Source: Psychromonas sp. MME1 (GTDB taxonomy: Bacteria; Pseudomonadota; Gammaproteobacteria; Enterobacterales; Psychromonadaceae). From it: 64,000 nucleotides of DNA. The DNA lies in NCBI RefSeq assembly GCF_041080865.1, contig NZ_CP160906.1:1860001-1924000 (forward strand), written 5' to 3'. Of the stretch, positions 39,090 to 48,151 are shown piece after piece. A program made the position numbers and the translations under genes. Below the pieces are notes generated by a model that was not told where the DNA came from, searched no databases, and was given only the letters and a program-made list of their open reading frames with translations. The stretch's first letter is position 1. Every line of letters starts with the position of its first letter.

Positions 39090-40682
39090 CTATATACGAC
39101 GCACATGGATATTCATGGTCTGAATTCGGTAGGCAATTTGCCTTGGTGTCATACCTAATAAACGAGCCGCTTTGGCTTGTACCCATCCAGACTGCTCAAG
39201 CGCGGAAATAACACGTTGTCGATCATCCTGATCACTATTTTCACTATTTAACTGCCCCATAGATGAATGCGATTTTGATGGAACGAAATGATTATCGGCT
39301 TGCACCGCACCAAAGGCTCGCATGGAGCTTTGATTGATCATAATGACATCTCTATCAATCAATCCCGATTCACTCATTACCGAGGCTCGCTCTAGGCAGT
39401 TTTCTAATTCACGAATATTCCCCGGCCAATTATGACTTGCTAGTAGGCGTATAGCCCCATCGCTGACTTTTAATATACGGTTTTGCATCTTCGCTAACTT
39501 AGCGACTAAAAAGCGAGATAATTCGGGTAAGTCATCGAGTCGATCACGTAGTGCTGGCAAATGGATTGGCATCACATTTAAGCGATAATATAAATCTTCG
39601 CGGAAAGTTCCATTAGCGACACCTTGCTCTAAAGGCTTATTGGTCGCAGCAATGATACGCACATCGACCTTGATCGTTTCTTGCCCACCAACACGTTCAA
39701 ACTCGCCCTCCTGTAATACACGTAATAATTTAGCCTGAAAACTAGCGCTAATCTCCCCTATTTCATCTAAAAAAAGCGTCCCGCCATCGGCTAACTCAAA
39801 GCGACCTTTACGTGTTTTAACCGCGCCAGTAAAGGCTCCTTTTTCATGGCCAAACAGCTCACTTTCAAGCAAATTATCTGGTAATGCGGCACAGTTTAAC
39901 TTAATAAATGGCGCGCTAGCACGTAATGAATTATAAGCAATCGCACCTGCAATCAACTCTTTCCCCGTACCACTTTCACCACGGATTAATACGGTCGTAT
40001 TCCACTTAGCAACTTGAGAAATAGTCTCAAATATTTGTCTCATTATCGGGGTGCTACCGACAATAGATGCAAGCGCATCTGATTTTTTCGCATTACACTG
40101 TAAGCTATCGTTGCGATCTTGCAGAATCTGCTTCTCTTTTTGCACACGGTTTGAAAGCTTTAATGTCTGTAATATTAAATTCGCTACCATTTCTAAAAAT
40201 CGTGTTTTAGCGGCCAACTCACTTAAATCGCTGCTCATGGGTTGTGCAACTAAGACCCCAGCACGATATTCTTTACTACCTAATGGAACACAAATTAAAG
40301 GCAAATCATAATCGTAGAGACTAAGCCTATCTAAAAATCGCGGGTCATTCGATACTTTAGCAATAACCTGTGTTTCGCCCCGCGCCTGTACCGTACCTAA
40401 AATACCTTCATTGGTACGGTATTTAATTCTTGCCGCATCTCGAATCACTTCTGGATTCGCACCATGCAAGGCTTGCACTAACATCCCTTGGCGATCATCG
40501 TCATAGAGCGTCACCATCCCAAATTGCATACCAGCAAGTTCATCCAAACATCCCAGCATCTGTTGTAAGGTTTGCTCCATATTCAGTGATAAACTCAAAA
40601 TGACACTAATTTTATGCATTGCAACTAACTGCTGTTCAGCATCAAAGCGTTTTAGCACTTTACTATCTATCATATTTGTCAT
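39090..40682 (-). CDS. nifA: NifA, sigma-54-dependent nif activator
   Basis: The 530-residue protein has an N-terminal GAF domain (about 20-175), an AAA+ domain with Walker A GESGTGKE (235-242), the sigma-54 contact loop GAFTGA (282-287) and Walker [12 protein letters not shown], and a C-terminal Fis-type HTH ([20 protein letters not shown]). After C429 (ENCLER) there is no Cys to the C-terminus, so the C-x4-C linker of O2-sensitive NifA proteins is missing; this is the NifL-controlled type. No nifL is adjacent: the upstream neighbour is divergent rnfA. AAGGAGAAGCACA precedes the ATG. Confidence 0.95.
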   Translation of the reverse strand: MTNMIDSKVLKRFDAEQQLVAMHKISVILSLSLNMEQTLQQMLGCLDELAGMQFGMVTLYDDDRQGMLVQALHGANPEVIRDAARIKYRTNEGILGTVQARGETQVIAKVSNDPRFLDRLSLYDYDLPLICVPLGSKEYRAGVLVAQPMSSDLSELAAKTRFLEMVANLILQTLKLSNRVQKEKQILQDRNDSLQCNAKKSDALASIVGSTPIMRQIFETISQVAKWNTTVLIRGESGTGKELIAGAIAYNSLRASAPFIKLNCAALPDNLLESELFGHEKGAFTGAVKTRKGRFELADGGTLFLDEIGEISASFQAKLLRVLQEGEFERVGGQETIKVDVRIIAATNKPLEQGVANGTFREDLYYRLNVMPIHLPALRDRLDDLPELSRFLVAKLAKMQNRILKVSDGAIRLLASHNWPGNIRELENCLERASVMSESGLIDRDVIMINQSSMRAFGAVQADNHFVPSKSHSSMGQLNSENSDQDDRQRVISALEQSGWVQAKAARLLGMTPRQIAYRIQTMNIHVRRI

Positions 40683-40737
40683 TGTGCTTCTCCTTCAGCA
40701 ATAACATTTAAACGCTTAGGTCATTAGAGTAATAATC

Positions 40738-40753
40738 TGTAATAAAGACAACA
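40738..40753. promoter_or_regulatory. NifA site in the nifA/rnfA intergenic region
   Basis: TGTAATAAAGACAACA is a perfect TGT-N10-ACA. It is about 260 bp from the rnf -24/-12 promoter and only 56 bp from the nifA start, so it could activate rnf and also affect nifA transcription. A near-match (TGT-N10-ACC) lies at 40757. Confidence 0.7.
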
Positions 40754-40966
40754 ATTTGTTCTAACTCCCACCAGCTAGTTAAGAAACAGCAATGGTCATA
40801 CCAAAAAAAATTAGATATCTTAAAACCGCCTAAAATCAGATGAAGAATTGATCCACAACAAAAACAGATCAATTAATTCTAAAACCCTACGGCTAAAACA
40901 GGCCATTTTATTCCACCTCCAGCTCTAACTTGCCCATCTATCGTGCAAATCACAAATAAAAAACGC

Positions 40967-40992
40967 CACTTTAGTGCGTTTTTTAAATCGCT
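40967..40992. terminator. Bidirectional hairpin upstream of rnf
   Basis: AAAAAACGC...GCGTTTTTT with an inner ACT/AGT forms a stem flanked by A- and T-runs. It lies just before the rnf promoter and would insulate it. Confidence 0.7.
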
Positions 40993-40998
40993 ATTTGT

Positions 40999-41014
40999 TG
41001 GCATATTTATCGCA
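40999..41014 (+). promoter_or_regulatory. Sigma-54 promoter of rnfABCDGEH
   Basis: TGGCATATTTATCGCA has GG-N10-GC and a consensus TGGCA at -24. It is 70 bp before the rnfA ATG. Confidence 0.8.
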
Positions 41015-41084
41015 ATATCGATAGTTAGTTATTAACACACCAATCAATTGATAGCGAAAATACCCGCTATTGAAGGAGAAAAAG

Positions 41085-41660
41085 ATGAGTGATTATCTGC
41101 TGCTGCTATTGACCACTAGCTTAGTAAATAACGTCGTGCTCGCACAGTTTTTAGGATTATGTCCATTTATGGGGGTCTCAAACAAAGTTTCATCCGCATT
41201 TGGGATGGGGCTAGCCACGACCTTCGTCTTAACACTCTCCTGTAGCGTAGGATGGGTGTTAGAGCATTACTTGTTATTGCCCTTAGATTTAGGTTTTTTA
41301 AGGCTATTAAGCTTTATTTTAGTGATTGCCGTTTTAGTACAACTAACCGAGATGATGGTCGCCTACCAAAACCCAGAACTGCATAAAGTATTAGGTATAT
41401 TTTTACCACTCATTACCACTAATTGCGCCGTACTTGGTGTCGCCCTATTAACCATTAAAGAGCAACTCGGTTTTATCGATGCCATTCTCTATGGCTTTGG
41501 ATCATCATTAGGCTTTACCTTGGTCATCGTACTCTTTGCGGGGTTAAGAGAGCGTATGAGTTTGTGCCGTGTTTCACCCGCCATGGAAGGAGCACCAATT
41601 AGCTTTATTACTGCGGGTATTTTAGCTATGGCATTTTCGGGTTTTGCCGGACTGGCATAA
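41085..41660 (+). CDS. rnfA: Rnf complex membrane subunit RnfA
   Basis: The start at 41085 ([32 protein letters not shown]) has GAAGGAGAAAAAG upstream, giving 191 residues and six TM helices. [18 protein letters not shown] and [12 protein letters not shown] carry the Cys that bind the intramembrane iron centre shared with RnfE. First gene of an Rnf operon that drives electrons from NADH to low-potential ferredoxin or flavodoxin using the ion gradient. Proximity to nifA and the sigma-54 promoter mark it as the nitrogenase-dedicated Rnf (like Azotobacter Rnf1). Confidence 0.96.
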   Translation: MSDYLLLLLTTSLVNNVVLAQFLGLCPFMGVSNKVSSAFGMGLATTFVLTLSCSVGWVLEHYLLLPLDLGFLRLLSFILVIAVLVQLTEMMVAYQNPELHKVLGIFLPLITTNCAVLGVALLTIKEQLGFIDAILYGFGSSLGFTLVIVLFAGLRERMSLCRVSPAMEGAPISFITAGILAMAFSGFAGLA

Positions 41661-41675
41661 AAGGGAGTTATCATC

Positions 41676-42203
41676 ATGATCATAAGTATACTAACAATTC
41701 CACTATTAGCGCTCATTATGGGTTTATCACTGACATTAGCAGGGCGATATTTTGCTAAAGAACAGGATCCCTTAATTGACGCCATTAGTGAACTTTTACC
41801 TAACGGGCAATGTGGACAATGTGGTTATCCGGGATGCGCACAGGCAGCCATTGCCATGAGTGAGGGAAAATTAGGCCCAGACTGTTGCCCTCCAGGTGGG
41901 CAAGCACTAGCACAAAATCTATCAAAATTACTCGGTGTTCCTTTACAAAAAAGTAATCAAGCTAAAAGTCTGCCGCAGGTTGTCGAGATAGATCCAAGCG
42001 TCTGTGATGGCTGTACTCGCTGTTTTAAAAAATGTCCCTTTGATGCGATTGTCGGTGCTAACAAACAGTTGCATGGTGTCATAACCGATATCTGTACTGG
42101 CTGTGGCATGTGTGTATCGGCTTGCCCACAGGATGCTATCCAATATAAGACAGATCCTATTTTTAGTACTGGTTGGGCTTGGCCTAAACCGCAACATAGT
42201 TAA
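41676..42203 (+). CDS. rnfB: Rnf complex iron-sulfur subunit RnfB
   Basis: The 175-residue protein has an N-terminal membrane anchor (IISILTIPLLALIMGLSLTLA). A Cys-rich domain follows (LPNGQCGQCGYPGCAQAA ... DCCPPGG). Two ferredoxin motifs then appear (CDGCTRCFKKCP and CTGCGMCVSACP). It is the likely electron exit to ferredoxin or flavodoxin. It is 15 bp after rnfA and 12 bp before rnfC. Confidence 0.95.
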   Translation: MIISILTIPLLALIMGLSLTLAGRYFAKEQDPLIDAISELLPNGQCGQCGYPGCAQAAIAMSEGKLGPDCCPPGGQALAQNLSKLLGVPLQKSNQAKSLPQVVEIDPSVCDGCTRCFKKCPFDAIVGANKQLHGVITDICTGCGMCVSACPQDAIQYKTDPIFSTGWAWPKPQHS

Positions 42204-42215
42204 CGAGGTGATACT

Positions 42216-43694
42216 ATGATTTTTAGTAAATCATTAATACGCGGCGGAGTTCACCCGAATGGGAATAAACAGCTAAGTAATAATAGTGAAATTATTGCTA
42301 TCGCGCCGCCTAAATATTTATACATCAACCTCAAGCAGCACACGGGTGCACCAGCAAAGGCAATCGTAAAAGTGGGTGATAAAGTCGTCAGTGGTCAACT
42401 TATTGCTAAGGGACAAGGAAGTAGTGCCAATATCCATGCACCACAGTCAGGCACGGTCATACAAATCGCGATGCATCGTGCCGCCATTGCCGGTGGTGGG
42501 GAAGAGCAGATGATACATCTGCAATGTGATCCTGAAAATCAAACTGATTCAATCAAACTCGAACATGACGGTAAAACGGCTGAAGAATTAATTCAAATTA
42601 TCGATGATGCGGGGATTGTTGGTATGGGGGGAGCGGTCTTTCCAACGGCAACAAAATTACGTTCATCCATCAACAAAAAAATAGATACTTTGCTGATCAA
42701 TGGTTGTGAGTGTGAACCTTACCTAACCTGCGATGATAAAGTAATGTGCGAGCAAAGCACACAGATTATTGGAGGGATACGTCATCTGCTTACCATCACG
42801 GGTGCACCATTGGCTATTATTGGTATCGAAGATAATAAACCAGAGGCAATGCAAACCTTAATCGATGCTGCCAGTGAAGATGATAATATTCAGGTCAAAG
42901 CACTACCCACCCATTACCCAATGGGATCGGCTAAACAATTCATTCAAGCCCTATGTAAAGTCGAAGTACCCAAAGGTAAACGTTCCACCGATGTCGGAGT
43001 GGTGGTACAGAATGTAGCAACCTGCGCAGCTATCTACAATGCGGTGCGCTACGGCCGTCCACAAACTCATCGTGTTGTCACTATTAGTGGTGGAGCCCTT
43101 GAGCATCCAATGAATATTGAAGCGCCGATAGGTACCTTAATTTCAGAGTTGGTCGCCTACTGTGGTGGTTTAAAAGAGAGTGCCAGTCGTATCGTCATTG
43201 GCGGACCAATGATGGGGCACACTATCACCAATATGCATACCCCTATTATTAAAGGGACAAGTGGCGTGTTATTTCTCCAAGAGAGTGAACTCCCACAGTA
43301 CAACACCAGTCCCTGTGTCAGTTGTGGGCGATGCGTTTCTGCCTGTCCGATGGGACTATTACCGAATGCGATGGCCGAATTAATTGAACATGATGATTTA
43401 GAAGCGGCAGTAAAACAGGGATTAAATAGCTGTTTATTATGTGGTTCATGCGCTTTTATCTGCCCGGCATCACTGCCACTTACGCAATACTTTTCCTATG
43501 CCAATGCTCAACTCTTACGACAAAAAAAGATGCAACAAAAAGCTCAACTCGCACGCCGCCTTAATCAACAACGTACGCTGCGCTTAGAAAAAGAAGCGTT
43601 ACAAAAAGCAGCAGAAAAAGAAGCGAAAAAAGCAGCGAGAGGAGCGGCTAGACGCACTCGCCAACCTACAATCAGCATCAAGGAGGAGTCCTAA
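42216..43694 (+). CDS. rnfC: Rnf complex NADH-binding subunit RnfC
   Basis: The 492-residue protein has an N-terminal barrel-sandwich domain, then the flavin/NADH (Nqo1/51-kDa-like) domain with GMGGAVFPTATKL and NGCECEPYLTCDD. Two 4Fe-4S motifs follow: CVSCGRCVSACP and CLLCGSCAFICP. The C-terminal tail (about 435-492) is Lys/Arg/Ala/Gln-rich and short compared with E. coli RsxC. It oxidises NADH on the cytoplasmic side. Confidence 0.95.
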   Translation: MIFSKSLIRGGVHPNGNKQLSNNSEIIAIAPPKYLYINLKQHTGAPAKAIVKVGDKVVSGQLIAKGQGSSANIHAPQSGTVIQIAMHRAAIAGGGEEQMIHLQCDPENQTDSIKLEHDGKTAEELIQIIDDAGIVGMGGAVFPTATKLRSSINKKIDTLLINGCECEPYLTCDDKVMCEQSTQIIGGIRHLLTITGAPLAIIGIEDNKPEAMQTLIDAASEDDNIQVKALPTHYPMGSAKQFIQALCKVEVPKGKRSTDVGVVVQNVATCAAIYNAVRYGRPQTHRVVTISGGALEHPMNIEAPIGTLISELVAYCGGLKESASRIVIGGPMMGHTITNMHTPIIKGTSGVLFLQESELPQYNTSPCVSCGRCVSACPMGLLPNAMAELIEHDDLEAAVKQGLNSCLLCGSCAFICPASLPLTQYFSYANAQLLRQKKMQQKAQLARRLNQQRTLRLEKEALQKAAEKEAKKAARGAARRTRQPTISIKEES

Positions 43695-43695
43695 C

Positions 43696-44673
43696 ATGTC
43701 GACATTATTATTAAGTGCCCCGCATATTCATTCAGGGATGACAGTAAGCCGATTGATGCGCCAAGTTATTTGGGCAATGATGCCTGCTTTACTGTTTGGC
43801 ATCTACCTATTCGGAGAACAAGCACTACTACTGGTTCTCGCCTCTATTATTTCAGCTTTACTCTGTGAATGGCTTTGCCAGAGAATCCAGCAGAAACCCA
43901 TTGGTAATTTGCTGGATGGAAGTGCTTTAGTGACAACATTATTATTAGTGATGAGTTTACCTCCACATTTTCCATGGTATTTAGGGGCGATTGGTGCAGC
44001 GATTGCGGTGCTCTTAGGTAAACAGGTTTACGGTGGCCTAGGGCAAAATCTATTTAACCCTGCAATGCTTGCCCGTGTTGTCCTGTTGATATCTTTCCCC
44101 GTAGAGATGACAAGCTGGCCCGCGCCAGCCCCTGTTTTACCATTACTCCCAATATTCAGCGATATTGTTGATGGGTTTAGCGGAGCCACCCTATTAGGCT
44201 CGGTACTGGAAACGGGAAGCAGCCAAACGCATATTGGTTCGTTAGCCATGCTTTTTGGCGCCAGTAAAGGAAGTTTAGGTGAATCCCCCATTCTTTTACT
44301 TCTTGGTGGAGGATGGATGATCTATAAAAATGTCATTGATTGGCGTATCGCAATAAGCTTATTGATTGGCTGCCTTATTCCCTCAACCATTGCTTGGCTT
44401 ATATCACCTGAAACAGTCTTACTACCCATCACACAACTCGCCAGTGGTGGATTAATGTTAGCCGCATTTTTTATCGCCACCGATCCTGTCACCAGTCCCA
44501 CGTCTCCTAGAGGGCGTTACTATTATGGTTTAGGATGTGGCTTGTTAATCTTTTTAATACGTATTTTTGGTGCCTATCCCGAAGGTGTCGCTTTTGCCAT
44601 TCTATTAATGAATGCCGTTAGCCCATTAATTGAAGGGGCTACAAGCCATAGAATATATGGAGAACAAAAATGA
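43696..44673 (+). CDS. rnfD: Rnf complex membrane subunit RnfD
   Basis: The 325-residue NqrB-like polytopic subunit has about nine TM helices. DGFSGATLLGS contains the Thr that carries covalently bound FMN. GGLGQNLFNPAMLARVVLL and ATDPVTSPTSPRGRYYYG are family segments. Start 1 bp after rnfC with AAGGAGGAGTCCTAAC; its stop overlaps rnfG by 4 bp. Confidence 0.95.
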   Translation: MSTLLLSAPHIHSGMTVSRLMRQVIWAMMPALLFGIYLFGEQALLLVLASIISALLCEWLCQRIQQKPIGNLLDGSALVTTLLLVMSLPPHFPWYLGAIGAAIAVLLGKQVYGGLGQNLFNPAMLARVVLLISFPVEMTSWPAPAPVLPLLPIFSDIVDGFSGATLLGSVLETGSSQTHIGSLAMLFGASKGSLGESPILLLLGGGWMIYKNVIDWRIAISLLIGCLIPSTIAWLISPETVLLPITQLASGGLMLAAFFIATDPVTSPTSPRGRYYYGLGCGLLIFLIRIFGAYPEGVAFAILLMNAVSPLIEGATSHRIYGEQK

Positions 44674-45293
44674 AACTAATCAGTGAAGAGTTAAAGCAAA
44701 GGATTGCCTACCCCGCCATATTGATGGGGTTAGTCTCGTTAATCGTCACATGCCTTCTAATGTTGACCAATGATTTAACGGCAGAGCCTATTGCACAACG
44801 ACAACGTGAAGATCTAACCCTGCTGCTTAACCAAGTATTACCCGCTGATATTTATGATAATCAGCCACTCGATAAAAAATATGATGTCATGCTAAAAGGA
44901 CAGAAGTACATTTTTTATCGCGCAAAATTACACAATAAGGTCAGTGCGATTATGTTATTTACAAAATCATCAGGTTACTCCGGTGATATATCGCTCATTG
45001 TTGCCATAAAAGCAGACGGAGAACTCAGTGGCGTTCGCGTATTAAGCCACACAGAAACCCCGGGGCTTGGCGACAAAATTGAACTGGCAAAATCAGATTG
45101 GATATTAAATTTCCGTGGTTTGTCGCTCCAAAACCCCAATAAAACAGGTTGGGCAGTGGCTAAAGATGGCGGTCAATTTGATGCATTCACAGGCGCTACC
45201 ATTACACCGAGAGCAGTAGTTAAAGGTGTCTATGAAACACTCATGCTATTTAAAGATAATCAAGACTATTTTCTACAGAGTGATCAAATTTAG
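44670..45293 (+). CDS. rnfG: Rnf complex flavoprotein RnfG
   Basis: The 207-residue NqrC-like subunit has one N-terminal TM helix (about 13-32) and a periplasmic FMN-binding domain. DAFTGATITPRAVVKGV near residue 172 carries the covalent-FMN Thr of the (S/T)GAT motif. SHTETPGLGDKIELAKSDWI is family-typical. Translation is coupled to rnfD (ATGA overlap). Confidence 0.94.
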   Translation: MKLISEELKQRIAYPAILMGLVSLIVTCLLMLTNDLTAEPIAQRQREDLTLLLNQVLPADIYDNQPLDKKYDVMLKGQKYIFYRAKLHNKVSAIMLFTKSSGYSGDISLIVAIKADGELSGVRVLSHTETPGLGDKIELAKSDWILNFRGLSLQNPNKTGWAVAKDGGQFDAFTGATITPRAVVKGVYETLMLFKDNQDYFLQSDQI

Positions 45294-45336
45294 CCCAATA
45301 ACCCGTCATCATGGCAATGACGAAATAGGAGATAAT

Positions 45337-46026
45337 ATGCAACAATATAACTATAAAGAGATATTAAAAAGCGGGCTCTGGGAAAATAATGTCGTTTTCG
45401 CGCAAATGTTAGCACTCTGCCCGCTGTTAGCTGTTACAAGTGGTGCAACTAATGGCCTTGGTTTAGGGCTGATCAGCACTGCGGTCATGGTACTATCCAG
45501 CTTTTTAATTTCACTCATTCGCTCACTTTTAACCCCACAGGTGCGTATTCCAATTTTTATTCTACTCATTGCCACCTTGGTGACCATTGCAGACTTAGCT
45601 ATGAACGCTTGGCTACACGAATTGCATAAGGTATTGGGATTATTTATTCCACTTATTGTCACCAACTGCGCTATTTTAGGCCGAGCTGAATCCTATGCAT
45701 CGAAAAATCCCTGCTTACCTTCTTTAGTTGATGGCCTAGCTACGGGATTAGGATTTACACTTGCATTGGTTGTGCTCGGTGGATGCCGAGAACTTATCGG
45801 TAGTGGTACTCTTTTTGCTAATGCCAGTTTACTGTTAGGTGATGCCTTTGCTGTTATTGAACTACACCCGCTGCCACAATACAAGGGGATGTTGTTGATG
45901 ATTTTACCCTCTGGAGGCTTTATCATGCTCGGTTTCATCCTCTCACTCAAACGTATCGTAGAGCAGTGGTATAGCAACACAAGAATGGTCGCTGTTAAAG
46001 ACCAACTTTCATGTAATGTTGAATAG
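45337..46026 (+). CDS. rnfE: Rnf complex membrane subunit RnfE
   Basis: The start at 45337 (MQQYNYKEILKSGLWENNVVF, 229 aa) has ATAGGAGATAAT upstream; a longer frame reaches into rnfG and is not credible. The protein is an RnfA paralogue with six TM helices: WENNVVFAQMLALCPLLAVTSGATNGLGLG and PLIVTNCAILGRAESYASKN hold the paired Cys for the membrane iron centre. Confidence 0.95.
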   Translation: MQQYNYKEILKSGLWENNVVFAQMLALCPLLAVTSGATNGLGLGLISTAVMVLSSFLISLIRSLLTPQVRIPIFILLIATLVTIADLAMNAWLHELHKVLGLFIPLIVTNCAILGRAESYASKNPCLPSLVDGLATGLGFTLALVVLGGCRELIGSGTLFANASLLLGDAFAVIELHPLPQYKGMLLMILPSGGFIMLGFILSLKRIVEQWYSNTRMVAVKDQLSCNVE

Positions 46027-46037
46027 GATCTTCTATT

Positions 46038-46295
46038 ATGAAACTAAGTATCGCTTATGCCGCTGGTAGTGACAGTTTTTGGCAAGAACTTGAGTTAGCC
46101 GAGCCGATAACGCTCGCGCAAGCTATTGCGCAATCTAAATTTAATGCCGAATTTCCCAATATTGATGTTACCAAATTAAAAGTAGGTATTTTTGGTAAGG
46201 CCTGCCCAGCAAAACAGTTACTCAAAGAAGGCGATCGCGTTGAGATCTATCATCCAGTTATCGCCCAGTCGCACGATGATGATGACGATGACTAA
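46038..46295 (+). CDS. rnfH: RnfH protein
   Basis: The 85-residue ubiquitin-like-fold RnfH (VGIFGKACPAKQLLKEGDRVEIYHPV) is found at the end of nif-linked rnf operons. Function is unknown. It ends in six consecutive Asp. The start is 11 bp after rnfE. A perfect stem-loop follows at 46306-46331. Confidence 0.92.
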   Translation: MKLSIAYAAGSDSFWQELELAEPITLAQAIAQSKFNAEFPNIDVTKLKVGIFGKACPAKQLLKEGDRVEIYHPVIAQSHDDDDDD

Positions 46296-46305
46296 TGCAA
46301 CATCC

Positions 46306-46331
46306 ATTGCGTGATATTTTTATCACGCAAT
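46306..46331. terminator. Hairpin after rnfH
   Basis: ATTGCGTGATA pairs perfectly with TATCACGCAAT around TTTT. No T-run follows. It sits between convergent rnfH and the diguanylate cyclase gene. Confidence 0.6.
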
Positions 46332-46361
46332 CAAGGGATTGCTGCGATAGTAGAGACGCGA

Positions 46362-47915
46362 TTAGCCATCGAAGATAACACGGTTTTTACCCTCACATTT
46401 AGCCCGATAGAGTGCTGCATCCGCCTTTTCCAGTAAAGTATCGCCACTTTCCTCTTCTTTTTTATAGGCGACACCGACACTCACTGTACTGATCAACCCT
46501 TTCTCACGCCATTCAAATAAGGCAACACCTTGGCGAAACTCTTCTAACAAAAGATGAATTTTATTTCTGTCATTGATATTAAAAATCATCACAAACTCTT
46601 CGCCACCGTAACGACAAAACCAACCATACTCATAAAATAGAGATTGAGCCAATTTACACACTTTGAATAGCACGACATCTCCGACTTGGTGTCCATAGGT
46701 ATCGTTCACTGTTTTAAAGTTATCTAAATCAAACATAACCAAGTAAAGTGGTTGCTGCTTACCTAGTTGAGCATGCAGCAGTTCATCAAAAAAACGTCGG
46801 TTATAAACACCCGTTAGCGGATCCAATAGTGTTTGCTGACGAATATGATTAAATTCACTAGTTGTCGCTGATAACTCACCATAAACAGGCATTAATTCTG
46901 GGATTAACTCCGAGGGTGACGAAGCCAAACCATCTCGACTCGCGCGAATGTGGTGAACTATTTCATTTACCATTCGCCGAAAATAGCGATAGCCAATCAA
47001 AGCCACAATCAAATAACAGATCGACGTTACGCCAACCACCAACATAATATTACTTGATACACGAGCAAATATTTTATGGATATTAATAGTCGGCAAAATA
47101 GTTAGTAGTATACCGTATTTTGGATCATGTTGATGATAGGCGATAAGTTGCTGCGTTCTATGATCCTCAAAAATACCACTATCACCTTGTATTTTGGACA
47201 GCCAATCTATTTCCTGCATATCCTTAAAAATAAGACTTTTATCTGGGTGTGCAAGTATCACTCCCTGTGCAGAGAGTAACATTTGATAGCCATGCTCAAC
47301 ACGCATATGAGAGCTGTTAAGTACTTTATCCAAGGGTTGTAACTTGGTATCAATGGCAAGAACGCCTACTTGTTTATTACCTGGCGCTAAAACTGCGCGA
47401 GCAAGCGTAACGATTAGCTCGTTACTTCCATAATTCATATAGGGTTCAGTCCAAACAACATGGTCTGGATTTTCACTAGCAAGTGTATACCAAGACCTAA
47501 CCGTGGGATTGTAATTAATTAATGTTGATTCTGGTGGGGCAGGGTAAATGAGATAGTGACTCTGTTCATTGGCAAAATAGATGTTATTTAGCCCCATCAG
47601 ATTTAAATATACTTGCCAATCCCGCTGGTATTGCTGTTTATGTAAAATATTAGCGCCAGCTAAATCTCGATAATCAACTCTTTTATATATTCGCTCAAAA
47701 TTCTCCTCCAATGTATTAATATAGGGAGCGAGTACTGAGTGGTAGAGCTGATCATTCTGGCTAATAAGGTTTTCTTTATGTTCAAATAAAATTTCATGCT
47801 TCATATGCAGATAATAAATACTAGCAAGTATCAACATAGGAATAAAAAGCAAAACTAGTCCTAACCAAGTACGGGTAAGTAATGACCACTTTTTCCTACG
47901 TCTGTTTTTGAGCAT
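46362..47915 (-). CDS. dCache-type sensor diguanylate cyclase
   Basis: The 517-residue membrane protein has a TM helix (about 13-35), a periplasmic double-Cache-like domain (40-300, with YLNLMGLNNIYFANE and NPTVRSWYTLASENPDHVVWTEPYMNYGSNELIVTLARAVL), a second TM helix (about 287-309), then a GGDEF domain (about 365-515). The active loop is RYGGEEF; DFDLDNFKTVNDTYGHQVGDVVL is intact. It should make c-di-GMP in response to a small periplasmic ligand. GAGGTGATATG gives a clear start. Confidence 0.9.
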   Translation of the reverse strand: MLKNRRRKKWSLLTRTWLGLVLLFIPMLILASIYYLHMKHEILFEHKENLISQNDQLYHSVLAPYINTLEENFERIYKRVDYRDLAGANILHKQQYQRDWQVYLNLMGLNNIYFANEQSHYLIYPAPPESTLINYNPTVRSWYTLASENPDHVVWTEPYMNYGSNELIVTLARAVLAPGNKQVGVLAIDTKLQPLDKVLNSSHMRVEHGYQMLLSAQGVILAHPDKSLIFKDMQEIDWLSKIQGDSGIFEDHRTQQLIAYHQHDPKYGILLTILPTINIHKIFARVSSNIMLVVGVTSICYLIVALIGYRYFRRMVNEIVHHIRASRDGLASSPSELIPELMPVYGELSATTSEFNHIRQQTLLDPLTGVYNRRFFDELLHAQLGKQQPLYLVMFDLDNFKTVNDTYGHQVGDVVLFKVCKLAQSLFYEYGWFCRYGGEEFVMIFNINDRNKIHLLLEEFRQGVALFEWREKGLISTVSVGVAYKKEEESGDTLLEKADAALYRAKCEGKNRVIFDG

Positions 47916-48151
47916 ATCACCTCTTTTTAATCAAAATAGAAAACAGCTGACTATAATGCAATTGGTATAATATTAGAATATATATAAATTTTATTGATAA
48001 CGTAAAGGATATTTCCCCCCATATTAACAACAAATCTAAAATATTCCTGTATTTATTAATGATGCTCCCATTTTTAAAAAAATGAAATTCTACTTTTAAA
48101 ACATCCTCTTTATTATAAGACTTATCAAAGACCGTCAAAAAGGCTTACTGA

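Noticed and set aside
47917-48138. Minus-strand 73-aa frame upstream of the diguanylate cyclase
   Set aside because: AT-rich, no ribosome site, no family resemblance; lies in the divergent promoter region.
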